The notes beneath the pieces are model-generated. The model was not told where the DNA came from and searched no databases. It was given only the letters and a program-made list of their open reading frames with translations. Shown here piece after piece: positions 46,796 to 55,442 of a DNA stretch of 64,000 bases. Origin of the DNA: Streptomyces kaniharaensis (GTDB lineage: Bacteria; Actinomycetota; Actinomycetes; Streptomycetales; Streptomycetaceae); assembly GCF_009569385.1 (NCBI RefSeq), contig NZ_WBOF01000001.1, positions 744,001 to 808,000 of the forward strand, in the 5' to 3' direction. Position numbers and translations under genes: made by a program. The first letter of the stretch is position 1, and every line of letters starts with the position of its first letter.

Positions 46796-47902
46796 TCACA
46801 GGGCGAGGAGCTCCTTGGTGGTGATGGTGAGCAGCTCGGGCCCGCCCTCTTCGAGGGGGCGCACGACGAGCGTGTCCTCGATCCGGACGCCGCCCTTGCC
46901 CGGGATGTGGACCCCGGGACCGACGGTGACCGGTACGCGGCTGTCCAGTTTACCCATGTCCGACGGGCCGAGGCGCGGCGCCTCCCGGATCTCCAGCCCG
47001 ATGCCGTGGCCCACCGGGTGCGGGGAGGCCTCGGTGTATCCGGCCGCCTCCAGGAGCTGCCGCGCGGCCCGGTCGGGTACGCACTGCTCCACCCCCGGCC
47101 CGAGCGCCTCCCGGCCGGCCCGCTGCGCCCGGAACACCAGCCGGTGCAGCTCCACCTGCCAGGGCGCGGGCGCGGCGCCGATCACGAAGGTCCGGGCGGT
47201 GGACACCCGGTACCCGCGGTACTGCGCGCCGAGCACCACGGTCAGGAAGTCGCCCTCCTCGACCCGGCGGTCGGTCGGCTGGTGGGCGGGCTGGCCGGAG
47301 TGGCTGCCGGTGCCGACCGACACCGGGAACGCCGCCCGGTCGGCGCCGTGGTCGATCATCCGGCGCTCCAGCTCCATCGCCAGGTGCCGCTCGGTCCGGC
47401 CGACCAGGATCGACTCCAGCAGCTCGCCGAGCGCCTGGTCCGCGATCTCCGCGGCGATGCGGAGATCGCCGATCTCGTGCTCGTCCTTGACCACGCGCAG
47501 GCTCTCCACCACCGGCCCGAGCTCCGCCAGCCTGACGCCCTTCGCCGTGCCCGCCACCGCCCGGTGCCGGCTCACGGTCAGGTCGTGCTCCTCCACCGCG
47601 AGGGCCGTCACCCGCAGCCGCGCGGCCGCGTCCGCGGCGGCCAGCGCGGTGTCCGCACCCGCAGGCACCGGGACCTGGGTGACCTCCGGGGCGATCAGGT
47701 GCTCCCCGGTGTCGTCCGGCGGCAGGTCGTCCGGCAGCGCCAGCAGCGCCCGGTCCCGGGTGAGCAGCAGCGTCGCCCCGCAGGGCGCGCAACCGGTCAG
47801 GTACCGCACGTTCGCCGGCCGGGTGATCAGCGCCGCATCGGACCCGGCCGCACTGCAGTGCTCCCGCAGCCGCTCCCGTCGGCCCGCGTACGCATCAGCC
47901 AT
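46796..47902 (-). CDS. M24-fold (Xaa-Pro peptidase-like) protein missing metal ligands
   Basis: A 368-residue protein with an N-terminal creatinase-like domain (to about residue 135) and a C-terminal pita-bread M24 domain. HSGQPAHQPTDRRVEEGD, GHGIGLEI (His299) and GGVRIED (Glu342) match Xaa-Pro peptidases. The two metal-binding Asp of the family are Val223 (GDFLTVVLGAQY) and Ser234 (YRVSTARTF), and the TxEPG glutamate is Gly328 (TVGPG). Only two of five metal ligands remain, so peptidase activity is doubtful. The start is ATG 47902. It precedes efp by 78 nt on the same strand. Confidence 0.85.
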   Translation of the reverse strand: MADAYAGRRERLREHCSAAGSDAALITRPANVRYLTGCAPCGATLLLTRDRALLALPDDLPPDDTGEHLIAPEVTQVPVPAGADTALAAADAAARLRVTALAVEEHDLTVSRHRAVAGTAKGVRLAELGPVVESLRVVKDEHEIGDLRIAAEIADQALGELLESILVGRTERHLAMELERRMIDHGADRAAFPVSVGTGSHSGQPAHQPTDRRVEEGDFLTVVLGAQYRGYRVSTARTFVIGAAPAPWQVELHRLVFRAQRAGREALGPGVEQCVPDRAARQLLEAAGYTEASPHPVGHGIGLEIREAPRLGPSDMGKLDSRVPVTVGPGVHIPGKGGVRIEDTLVVRPLEEGGPELLTITTKELLAL

Positions 47903-48030
47903 GCGTCGAGCCTACGAACCCTGACCCCGATCCGCCCGCCGAGCGCCCCCGTCGGGGCGCACTCCGCCCCCCGCACGCCCCGGGTTCCACAGAGCGGTCA
48001 GCGTGGCGGCGGGAATCGGGAGCCCCGGCA

Positions 48031-49149
48031 TCAGGAGCTCTGGGCGTTCCACCGCTTCTCGACCCCGGCCAGCTTCCAGTACGCGATCGCCACGGCCCAG
48101 ACCACGACGAACAGCCCGGCGATCGCGTACCCGACGTTGTCCAGCGAGATGTCCGCGATCCAGCCGGTGACCGGGTCGGTCAGGTCCAGCTTGTCGTGCA
48201 GCACCCCGACCAGCTCGATGGTGCCGATGACGAACGCCACCGCGATCGACAGCCCAGTGATCGTCAGGTTGTAGTACACCTTGCGCACCGGGTTGGAGAA
48301 GGCCCACTGGTACGCGAAGTTCATGAACGTCCCGTCAAGCGTGTCGAACAGGCTCATCCCCGACGCGAACAGCAGCGGCAGGCAGACGATCGCGTACCAG
48401 GGCAGACCGGCCGCCGCGCCCGAACCGGCCATCACCATCAGGGTCACCTCGGTCGCGGTGTCGAAGCCGAGGCCGAGCACCATCCCCACCGGGAACATCT
48501 GCCCGGGCCGGGTGATCGACCTGGTCGCCCGGTTCAGCACCCGGGCCAGGAAACCGCGCGAGTTGAGGTGCTCCTCCAGCTCCGCCTCGTCGTACTGCCC
48601 GGACCGCATCGCCCGGAACACCTTGAGGATGCCGAGCAGCGCCGCCAGGTTGAGCGCGCCGATCAGGTAGAGGAAGACGCCGGAGGTGGTGGTGCCGACC
48701 ATGCCGAGCCACTTGTGGGTGGTCGACTCGTCGTCCATCAGCGTGTTCGCCAGCTGCGCGCCGCCCGCCACCAGGGCGGCCATGATGACCACCATCGACG
48801 AGTGCCCGAGCGCGAACCAGAAGCCCACCGAGACGGGCCGTTTGCCGTCCGCCATCAGCTTGCGGGTGGTGTTGTCGATCACGGCGATGTGGTCGGCGTC
48901 GAAGGCGTGCCGCATGCCGAGGGTGTACGCGGTGATACCCAGGCCCACCCCGAAGACCTGGGTACCGACCGCGTAGTTCTCTGGCGCGACCAGGAAGACG
49001 AGCGTCCCGAACGCCACCACGTGCATGGCCAGGATCACCCCCATCAGCCCGGCCGTGCGGATGGTGTCCTCGCGCTTCCACCGGAAGGTGGGCAGTACGG
49101 ACGGCGTCGCCTTCGTCTCCGCGGCGGCGGCGGTTTCGGGCAGGGTCAT
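48031..49149 (-). CDS. NicO/NiCoT-family nickel/cobalt transporter
   Basis: A 372-residue inner-membrane permease for Ni2+ or Co2+ with about eight hydrophobic helices. The metal-transport signature RHAFDADHIAVIDN lies in the second helix (about residue 80), followed by LGHSSMVVIMAALVA and GLGFDTATEV, all typical of NiCoT proteins. The start is ATG 49149; the in-frame GTG at 49170 is possible and the ribosome site is modest for both. A cobalamin riboswitch lies directly upstream, so the main substrate is most likely cobalt for vitamin B12, and a metal-sensing ArsR gene is divergent. Confidence 0.93.
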   Translation of the reverse strand: MTLPETAAAAETKATPSVLPTFRWKREDTIRTAGLMGVILAMHVVAFGTLVFLVAPENYAVGTQVFGVGLGITAYTLGMRHAFDADHIAVIDNTTRKLMADGKRPVSVGFWFALGHSSMVVIMAALVAGGAQLANTLMDDESTTHKWLGMVGTTTSGVFLYLIGALNLAALLGILKVFRAMRSGQYDEAELEEHLNSRGFLARVLNRATRSITRPGQMFPVGMVLGLGFDTATEVTLMVMAGSGAAAGLPWYAIVCLPLLFASGMSLFDTLDGTFMNFAYQWAFSNPVRKVYYNLTITGLSIAVAFVIGTIELVGVLHDKLDLTDPVTGWIADISLDNVGYAIAGLFVVVWAVAIAYWKLAGVEKRWNAQSS

Positions 49150-49197
49150 CGGCGGATCACGCTCCAGCACCTCGTGGAAAGACTTCGTGAGATGCCG

Positions 49198-49360
49198 TGG
49201 CCGGTCTCCTGGCTTACGGGGCTCCCGTACCCGCCTTCCCAGGCACGCGGAGCGCCCAGTGGCGTCGTGGGTGCGGTCGACTTCCCCCGATCACAGTGGC
49301 GAGGGCCGCCCCGGACTGGGACCCCTGAGGGTCCGTCACCGGTCTTCCCGAGCACCACGA
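49198..49360 (-). ncRNA. Cobalamin (vitamin B12) riboswitch
   Basis: Read on the minus strand, the element runs from GGTGCTCGGGAAGACCGGTG (49356-49337), through GGCCCTCGCCACTGTGATCG and CGCCACTGGGCG, to the conserved B12 box AAGCCAGGAGACCGGCC (49215-49199), 50 nt before the transporter start. These are the standard sequence and order of the class I cobalamin riboswitch. High B12 should switch off the cobalt transporter. Confidence 0.93.
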
Positions 49361-49404
49361 CGGGCAACACCGTAGGGGTCCGGGCCCACCCATGCAAGGC
49401 TGCG

Positions 49405-49418
49405 CACCTGCGCAGGTG
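49405..49418. promoter_or_regulatory. Candidate ArsR operator in the transporter/regulator gap
   Basis: CACCTGCGCAGGTG is a perfect 14-bp palindrome midway between the cobalamin riboswitch and the ArsR start; a second palindrome ATGTGCACAT (49448-49457) covers the ArsR start codon. Either could be the binding site of the metal sensor. Neither matches a known NmtR/KmtR site that I can recall. Confidence 0.4.
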
Positions 49419-49455
49419 TCCTAGATCACAGACCATGGGCTGCAAGAATGTGCAC

Positions 49456-49839
49456 ATGCATCTCGTACCGGCCGACCGCGCGGGCCACCGCACCATCGAC
49501 GGACACCGGGTCTGCGAGGCCATCGCCGCGATCGGCGACACCGCGCACGTCCGGTCCTGGTCCGAGCGATTCTCCCTGCTCGCCGACCCCGGACGGCTCG
49601 CCCTCCTGCTCGCCCTCCACCGGGCCGGCCCGCTCGCCGTCACCGACCTGGCCGTCGCCACCGGCATGCGCGACCCGGCCGTCTCCCAGGCCCTGCGGCT
49701 GCTCCGCACGGCCGGCGTGGTCACCGGCGACAAGGACGGACGGATTGTGCGCTACCGGCTCGTGGACGAGAGCATGCGCCCTCTCCTCGGCGAGTGCGCC
49801 GCCGCGGAACACCACGAGCCCGCCGCAGTGGCAGGCTGA
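49456..49839 (+). CDS. ArsR-family metal-sensing repressor (NmtR/KmtR-like)
   Basis: A 127-residue ArsR/SmtB winged-helix protein: RFSLLADPGRLALLLALHRA, then MRDPAVSQALRLLRTAGVVT as recognition helix and the wing DGRIVRYRLVDESM. Histidines at the N-terminus (MHLVPADRAGHRTIDGHRVC) and Cys/Glu/His residues at the C-terminus (ECAAAEHHE) are candidate metal ligands, as in the Ni/Co sensors NmtR and KmtR. ATG 49456 has no strong ribosome site and may begin a nearly leaderless message. It is divergent from the Ni/Co transporter, its likely target. Confidence 0.86.
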   Translation: MHLVPADRAGHRTIDGHRVCEAIAAIGDTAHVRSWSERFSLLADPGRLALLLALHRAGPLAVTDLAVATGMRDPAVSQALRLLRTAGVVTGDKDGRIVRYRLVDESMRPLLGECAAAEHHEPAAVAG

Positions 49840-49849
49840 CCGGCTCCCG

Positions 49850-50157
49850 CCCACGCCTCACGCCGTCCGGCGCTGTGCGCCCGGTGGTCCCGGGTGGACC
49901 TGGCGATCAGCTCGGTCTTGCCGACCCCGCCGAGCCCCGTGAACACCACGATCCTGAGTTCGCCGTCCTCGACCCGGCGCAACGCGGCGATGAGCGCGGC
50001 CGGTTCCGGCCACGGTTGAAAGACCCTTCGGCGCCCGGACCTGACGCGGCCTCGGTGGCGGATCGGTGTGGAGGTGCACCGCGCCGATGCTCTGAGCCTG
50101 CACCACGTGGCCACCCACCGCACCCGACACGGTGTCGGCCGCCTCCCGCCGCTCCAT
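49850..50157 (-). pseudogene. N-terminal remnant of a STAND (NB-ARC-like) ATPase gene
   Basis: From ATG 50157 the frame reads ADTVSGAVGGHVVQAQSIGA then VHLHTDPP, the standard N-terminal segment of streptomycete NB-ARC/TPR proteins. A second frame then continues with PEPAALIAALRRVEDGELRI and VVFTGLGGVGKTELIARST, the Walker A region. The frameshift lies near 50030. The ATPase body, winged helix and TPR repeats are absent, because the sequence runs into the ArsR gene soon after. It is the 5' stump of a much larger gene. Confidence 0.75.
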
Positions 50158-50241
50158 CCGCCCGCTCCATCCGCCTGCTCCCTCCGGCCGGTCGGCCCCG
50201 GCCTACGGGCTGGGCACCGGGCCGGAGGGCGGATCAGGCCG

Positions 50242-51051
50242 TCAGGCCGCCTGGCAGGTCGGGCACCAGAACAGGTTGCGCGAGGCGTGCGACTCCGTGC
50301 GGACGTCCGTGCCGCAGACCAGGCAGGGCATCGCGGCGCGCCGGTAGACGTAGACCTCGCCGCCGTGGTCGTCGAGGCGCGGCGGGCGGCCCATCGCCTC
50401 GGGGGTGTGCTCGGGGCGGACGGTGTCGATGCGGCCGGCGCCGACGCCCTCGCGCATGAGCGCGACCAGGTCGGCCCAGATCGTGTCCCACTCGCTCCGG
50501 GCGAGGTCGCGGCCGGCCCGGTGCGGGTTGATGCCGTGCCGGAACAGCACCTCGGCGCGGTAGACGTTGCCGACGCCGGCCAGCACCTTCTGGTCCATCA
50601 GCAGGGCCGCGACGGTCGTCCGGCTGGCCGATATCCGGCGCCAGGCGGCCTCCGGGTCGGCGTCGGCGCGCAGCGGATCGGGGCCGAGCCGGGCGGCGAC
50701 GGCGGCCTTCTCGGCACCGGTGATCAGCGCGCAGGTGTTGGGGCCGCGCAGGTCGGCGTGGGCGTCGTCGGTCTCCAGGCGCAGCCGGACCATGCCGACC
50801 GCTGCGGGGGCGGGGCCGGTGCCGAAGGTGAAGCCGCCGTAGAGGCCGAGGTGGATGTGGACCCAGGCGCCTTCCTCGAAGCCGAGGAAGAGGTGCTTGC
50901 CGGTGGCCTCCGCCTCGGCGAGCACCTGCCCGTCGATCAGCTTGGCGTCGTCGGCGAACCGGCCCTGCGGGCTGGACACCTGGACGGGGCGGCCGCCGAA
51001 GGCCTTCCGGTTCTCGGCGGCGAGGCGGTGGATGATGTGGCCTTCCGGCAC
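50242..51051 (-). CDS. nei: Fpg/Nei-family DNA glycosylase (Nei2-like)
   Basis: Repairs oxidised bases by cutting the glycosidic bond and nicking the strand. 269 residues. After removal of the start Met the N-terminal Pro-Glu (PEGHIIHRLAAE) forms the catalytic end, as in endonuclease VIII. The helix-two-turn-helix (LMDQKVLAGVGNVYRAEVLF) and the zinc finger with four cysteines (CLVCGTDVRTES ... FWCPTCQ) are intact. The start is GTG 51051. It is 80 nt after the P-loop gene on the same strand. Confidence 0.94.
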   Translation of the reverse strand: MPEGHIIHRLAAENRKAFGGRPVQVSSPQGRFADDAKLIDGQVLAEAEATGKHLFLGFEEGAWVHIHLGLYGGFTFGTGPAPAAVGMVRLRLETDDAHADLRGPNTCALITGAEKAAVAARLGPDPLRADADPEAAWRRISASRTTVAALLMDQKVLAGVGNVYRAEVLFRHGINPHRAGRDLARSEWDTIWADLVALMREGVGAGRIDTVRPEHTPEAMGRPPRLDDHGGEVYVYRRAAMPCLVCGTDVRTESHASRNLFWCPTCQAA

Positions 51052-51130
51052 GGGCGTCAGCTCCCCCGGGTGGTTCGACAGGGCCCGTCCATCATCGCAG
51101 CCGGCACCGACAGCCTTGCCGAGCCGCGGG

Positions 51131-51964
51131 TCAGCGGACCGGCATCCCCATCAGCCGGGCGAGGATCACCCGGTCCAGCTCGGCGGCGGTGGCGGCGACG
51201 TCCAGCTGCGAGTTGTCGATGATCGGCAGCCCGGAGTTGTACCAGCCGGCCATCCGGCCGTGGATGCGGGCGACCTCCTCGTCGCTGAGCCGCCGGTTGC
51301 CGCTGCGCCGGGCGTTGCGCACGAGCACCGAGTCGAGGCTGGGCAGCAGCACGACGGGCAGCATGCCGGGGCCGATGTGCCGCTTCCAGCCGCCGAGGCC
51401 GATGGCCGGGCGGTCGGGGAAGACGGCGTCGTCGATGATGCAGGAGATGCCGTTGGCGAGGTAGTTGCGGCAGGCGAAGCCGCAGGTGCGGCGGGCCAGC
51501 CGGTACTGGGCCTCGGAGGCGTTGTTCCAGCCGGACTGCGGGTTGGCGAAGCCGGACTGCACCCACTCGCGGACGTCGTCCAGGCTGATGTGGGCGGTCG
51601 GGCTGGGCCGTCGCTCGGCCCAGTGGCGGGCGACGGTGGTCTTGCCGGCGCCGGCCGGGCCGATCAGCAGGACGGCGATGGGCCCGGCGGGGGCGTGCCG
51701 CTGCGGCGGGTGGGTGGGAAGCTGGACGGGCGTGCCGGAGGGCAGCACGAAGTGCCCGGTGGCCCCGGCGGGCATCGGGGCGGAGGGGGCGATGGGCGCC
51801 GCGGGAGCGGGGGCAGGAGCGGCGGGCGGCACGGGCGGCGGCACGCGCCCGCCGAACGGCGGCGGCCCCGGGGGCGTCGCGGCCGGGGCACTGCCGGGAT
51901 GCGGCCGGACCGGCGGCCCGGCGGGACGTGGGGGCACCTGTCCACCCCCGGCGTACTGCGTCAC
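51131..51964 (-). CDS. P-loop kinase-like ATP-binding protein with proline-rich N-terminus
   Basis: A 277-residue protein. The first 95 residues are Pro/Ala/Gly-rich and probably disordered. The rest is a small P-loop kinase fold: VLLIGPAGAGKTTVARHWAE (Walker A), SLDDVREWVQ, IIDDAVFPDRP with an acidic pair and a final arginine-containing helix, close to zeta-toxin or polynucleotide-kinase-like enzymes. The start is GTG 51964, 5 nt after GGGAGG; another GTG two codons upstream overlaps that site. Substrate unknown. It follows aroQ by 85 nt. Confidence 0.8.
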   Translation of the reverse strand: MTQYAGGGQVPPRPAGPPVRPHPGSAPAATPPGPPPFGGRVPPPVPPAAPAPAPAAPIAPSAPMPAGATGHFVLPSGTPVQLPTHPPQRHAPAGPIAVLLIGPAGAGKTTVARHWAERRPSPTAHISLDDVREWVQSGFANPQSGWNNASEAQYRLARRTCGFACRNYLANGISCIIDDAVFPDRPAIGLGGWKRHIGPGMLPVVLLPSLDSVLVRNARRSGNRRLSDEEVARIHGRMAGWYNSGLPIIDNSQLDVAATAAELDRVILARLMGMPVR

Positions 51965-52049
51965 GGTCACCTCCCGACATCTTTCAGCGGGGACACTACA
52001 CGGCGGCCCGGCGGCGGGCACAGTCCGCCGCCGGGCCGCTGACCAGCGG

Positions 52050-52490
52050 TCAGCGTGTGGTGAGCTGTTCGGCCAGGGCGCGCAGGGCCAGTTCGTACGA
52101 GCCGATCCCGAATCCGGCGATGGTGCCGGAGGCGACGGCGGCGATGACCGAGGTATGCCGGAAGGTCTCGCGGGCGTACGGGTTGGAGATGTGCACCTCG
52201 ATCAGCGGTGCGGTGCGCTGGGCGGCGGCGTCGCGCATGGCGTACGAGTAGTGCGTGAACGCGCCCGGGTTGATCACGACGGGCACCTGTCCGTCGGCCG
52301 CCTCGTGCAGCCATTCCACCATCTGCTGCTCGGAGTTGGTCTCGTGGACCTCGACCTCGAAGCCGAACTCCTTGCCGAGTGCGGTGCAGCGCTCGACCAG
52401 CCCGGTGTACGAGGTGGCGCCGTAGACGTCCGGCTCGCGGCTGCCGAGCCGGCCGAGGTTGGGGCCGTTGAGCACCATCACCCGGGTCAC
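52050..52490 (-). CDS. aroQ: 3-dehydroquinate dehydratase, type II
   Basis: Third step of the shikimate pathway: dehydrates 3-dehydroquinate. 146 residues, the type II dodecameric form. [18 protein letters not shown] near the N-terminus carries the lid arginine and catalytic tyrosine; NPGAFTHYS and [15 protein letters not shown] complete the site. The start is GTG 52490, overlapping the aroB stop by 4 nt (GTGA). It is the last of the overlapped aro genes. Confidence 0.97.
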   Translation of the reverse strand: MTRVMVLNGPNLGRLGSREPDVYGATSYTGLVERCTALGKEFGFEVEVHETNSEQQMVEWLHEAADGQVPVVINPGAFTHYSYAMRDAAAQRTAPLIEVHISNPYARETFRHTSVIAAVASGTIAGFGIGSYELALRALAEQLTTR

Positions 52491-53575
52491 GCGGAAACCT
52501 CCGCGTAGGCGGCGACCAGCAGCGACGGGTCGGGGCCCTCCAGGACGGAGGTCTTGCCGAGGCCGTCCAGGACGATGAATCGGATCAGGTCACCGCGCGA
52601 CTTCTTGTCGATCTTCATCGCGTCCAGCAGCTTGGGCCAGGCCTCCGCCGGGTAGCGCAGCGGCAGGCCGACGGAGGCCAGCACGGTACGGTGCCGGTCG
52701 GCCGTCTCGTCGTCCAACCGCCCGGCGAGGCGGCCGAGTTCGGCGGCGTAGACCATGCCGATGGAGATCGCGGCGCCGTGCCGCCACTTGTAGCGCTCGT
52801 TGCGCTCGATGGCGTGGCCGAGGGTGTGGCCGTAGTTGAGGATCTCGCGCTGCCCGGCTTCCTTGAGGTCCCCGGAGACGACGTCCGCCTTGACCTGGAT
52901 GGCGCGCCGGATCAGCTCGACGGTGTGCGGGCCGGCCGGCGTCCTGGCGCCCTCCGGGTCGGACTCGATCAGGTCGAGGATGGCCGGGTCGGCGATGAAG
53001 CCGCACTTGATGACCTCGGCGAGGCCGGAGACGTAGTCGTGCTTGGGCACGGTCTCCAGGGTGCCGAGGTCGGCCAGCACGCCCACCGGCGGGTGGAAGG
53101 CGCCGACCATGTTCTTGCCCTCGGCGATGTTGATGCCGGTCTTGCCGCCGACGGCGGCGTCGACCATGCCGAGCAGGGTGGTGGGCATGGAGACCCAGCG
53201 GACCCCGCGCAGCCAGGTGGCGGCGACGAAGCCGGCCAGGTCGGTGGTGGCGCCGCCGCCGAGGCCGACGATGACGTCGCTGCGGGTGAAGCCGGTCTGC
53301 CCGAGCACCGACCAGCAGTACGCGGCGACCTCGGCGCTCTTCGCCTCCTCGGCGTTGGGCACCTGGAGCGCGATCGCCTCGTAGCCCTCGCCGAGCAGGT
53401 CGTCGCGGATGGCGTCGGCGGTGGCCGCCAGCGCCTCGGGGTGGATGATCGCGACCCGCCTGGCGCGGGTGCCGATCAGCGGCGCCAGCTCGCCGAGCAG
53501 CTGGTGGCCGATCAGCACGTCGTACGGGTCGTGGCCGGCGCTGCCGCCGACGTGAATCCTGACGATGTCAGTCAT
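52487..53575 (-). CDS. aroB: 3-dehydroquinate synthase
   Basis: Second step of the shikimate pathway: converts DAHP to 3-dehydroquinate with NAD and a divalent metal. 362 residues. Rossmann-like N-terminus with [40 protein letters not shown], then AEVIKCGFI and the metal-binding [11 protein letters not shown] (two His). It overlaps aroK by 8 nt upstream and aroQ by 4 nt downstream. Confidence 0.97.
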   Translation of the reverse strand: MTDIVRIHVGGSAGHDPYDVLIGHQLLGELAPLIGTRARRVAIIHPEALAATADAIRDDLLGEGYEAIALQVPNAEEAKSAEVAAYCWSVLGQTGFTRSDVIVGLGGGATTDLAGFVAATWLRGVRWVSMPTTLLGMVDAAVGGKTGINIAEGKNMVGAFHPPVGVLADLGTLETVPKHDYVSGLAEVIKCGFIADPAILDLIESDPEGARTPAGPHTVELIRRAIQVKADVVSGDLKEAGQREILNYGHTLGHAIERNERYKWRHGAAISIGMVYAAELGRLAGRLDDETADRHRTVLASVGLPLRYPAEAWPKLLDAMKIDKKSRGDLIRFIVLDGLGKTSVLEGPDPSLLVAAYAEVSA

Positions 53576-54089
53576 GGGGGGTCTTCAGCTCCAGTGCTTC
53601 CAGTACGGCGTCCGCGACCTGCTCGGGGGTGCGGCCGGCGGTGTCGACGACGGCGGTGGCCACCTCCAGGTAGAGGGGGCGGCGGGCTTCCATGAGCTCG
53701 CGCCAGCGGGCCCGCGGGTTGACGACCAGCAGCGGCCGCGGGGCGTCCAGGCCGACCCGCCTGACCGCGTCGGCCAGCGGGACGTCCAGGAACACGACGG
53801 GCAGCTCGTGCAGCAGCGCCCGGGTGGCCTCGGCCATCACCGCGCCGCCGCCGAGCGCCAGCACGCCGCCGTGTGCCGCGGCGGCCTCGCGCACGGCGCG
53901 GACCTCCAGCTCGCGGAAGTGCGGTTCGCCCTCGTCGATGAAGATCTCCGGGATCGGCTTGCCGGCCAGCGCCTCGATGTCGGCGTCGGTGTCCCGGAAG
54001 CCGACGCCCAGGCGCGCGGCCAGGGCCCGCCCGACGGTGGACTTGCCACTGCCGGGCGGGCCGACCAGCACGACGACGGGTACGGTCAT
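53568..54089 (-). CDS. aroK: Shikimate kinase
   Basis: Phosphorylates shikimate at the 3-hydroxyl. 173 residues. Walker [23 protein letters not shown] with the shikimate-binding Asp, FRELEVRAV and GGGAVM (shikimate site), and RRPLYLEVA near the end. The start is ATG 54089, overlapping the aroC stop by 4 nt; the 3' end overlaps aroB by 8 nt. Confidence 0.97.
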   Translation of the reverse strand: MTVPVVVLVGPPGSGKSTVGRALAARLGVGFRDTDADIEALAGKPIPEIFIDEGEPHFRELEVRAVREAAAAHGGVLALGGGAVMAEATRALLHELPVVFLDVPLADAVRRVGLDAPRPLLVVNPRARWRELMEARRPLYLEVATAVVDTAGRTPEQVADAVLEALELKTPHD

Positions 54090-55270
54090 CGGACGATCAG
54101 GTGGTCGAGGTAGCTCTGCACGTTGCGGCGGGTCTCGGCGACGTGGTCGCCGCCGAACTTCTCGTTGACCGCGTCGGCCAGCACCAGGGCGACCATCGCC
54201 TCGGCCACGATGCCCGCGGCCGGCACGGCGCAGACGTCCGAGCGCTGGTGGTGGGCCTTGGCGGGCTCGCCGGTGCGCACGTCCAGGGTCTGCAGGGCCC
54301 GCGGCACGGTCGCGATCGGCTTCATCGCGGCGCGCACCCGCAGCAGCTCGCCGGTGGACAGGCCGCCCTCCGTGCCGCCGGAGTGCCCGGAGGTGCGCTT
54401 GACGCCCTCGGCCGTCGGGACGATCTCGTCGTGCGCCTTGGAGCCGGGCACCCGGGCCAGCTCGAAGCCGTCGCCGATCTCGACGCCCTTGATCGCCTGG
54501 ATGCCCATCAGCGCGGCGGCCAGGCGGGCGTCCAGACGGCGGTCCCAGTGCACGTGCGAACCGAGGCCGACCGGCACGCCGTACGCCAGCACCTCGACCA
54601 CGCCGCCGAGGGTGTCGCCGTCCTTGTGGGCCTGGTCGATCTCGGCGACCATCGCCTTGGACGCGTCGGCGTCCAGGCAGCGCACCGGGTCCTCGTCCAG
54701 CCGGGCCTCGTCGGAGGGCAGCGGCAGCACGCCGGCCGGCGCCTTGGCCGCGGCCAGCTCGACCACGTGGCTGACGATCTCGATCCCGCAGGTCTCCTTC
54801 AGGTACGAGCGGGCGACGGCGCCGAGGGCGACCCGGGCGGCCGTCTCACGGGCACTGGCGCGCTCCAGGATCGGGCGGGCCTCGTCGATCGAGTACTTCT
54901 GCATGCCGGCCAGGTCGGCGTGGCCGGGACGGGGCCGGGTGAGCGCCTCGTTACGGGCCAGGCCCGCCAGCACCTCGGGGTCGACCGGGTCGGCCGACAT
55001 CACCTGGTCCCACTTCGGCCACTCGGTGTTACCGACCATGATCGCCACCGGGCTGCCCATGGTCAGCCCGTGCCGGACGCCGCCGAGGAAGGTCACCTCG
55101 TCCTGCTCGAACTTCATCCGCGCGCCGCGCCCGTAGCCGAGCCGGCGGCGCGCCAGCGCGTCGGCCACCACGGCGGTGGTGACCGGTACACCGGCGGGCA
55201 GGCCTTCCAGCGTCGCGACGAGTGCGGGGCCGTGCGACTCCCCCGCCGTCAGCCAGCGCAACGTACCCAA
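54086..55270 (-). CDS. aroC: Chorismate synthase
   Basis: Last step of the shikimate pathway: makes chorismate from EPSP, needing reduced FMN. 394 residues. [44 protein letters not shown] and [11 protein letters not shown] are the family signatures. I choose TTG 55270 ([14 protein letters not shown]), with AAGGAG 6 nt upstream; the in-frame extension to 55300 is not conserved. It begins 173 nt after aroE and overlaps aroK by 4 nt. Confidence 0.96.
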   Translation of the reverse strand: MGTLRWLTAGESHGPALVATLEGLPAGVPVTTAVVADALARRRLGYGRGARMKFEQDEVTFLGGVRHGLTMGSPVAIMVGNTEWPKWDQVMSADPVDPEVLAGLARNEALTRPRPGHADLAGMQKYSIDEARPILERASARETAARVALGAVARSYLKETCGIEIVSHVVELAAAKAPAGVLPLPSDEARLDEDPVRCLDADASKAMVAEIDQAHKDGDTLGGVVEVLAYGVPVGLGSHVHWDRRLDARLAAALMGIQAIKGVEIGDGFELARVPGSKAHDEIVPTAEGVKRTSGHSGGTEGGLSTGELLRVRAAMKPIATVPRALQTLDVRTGEPAKAHHQRSDVCAVPAAGIVAEAMVALVLADAVNEKFGGDHVAETRRNVQSYLDHLIVR

Positions 55271-55442
55271 CGGAGCTCCTTCATCAGCGGGCCGGCCCAC
55301 GGCACCGCCGCGGCCCGCCCGGGCGTGCCTTGTGCCTGAATCCTTTCACGACCCGGCAGAGCCCGGGGGTGCAGTCCGCGTGACGGACAGCAACCGGTCA
55401 CCCCCCGGGACGGGTGGACCGGCGAGGCGGTATGGCGGCGGC

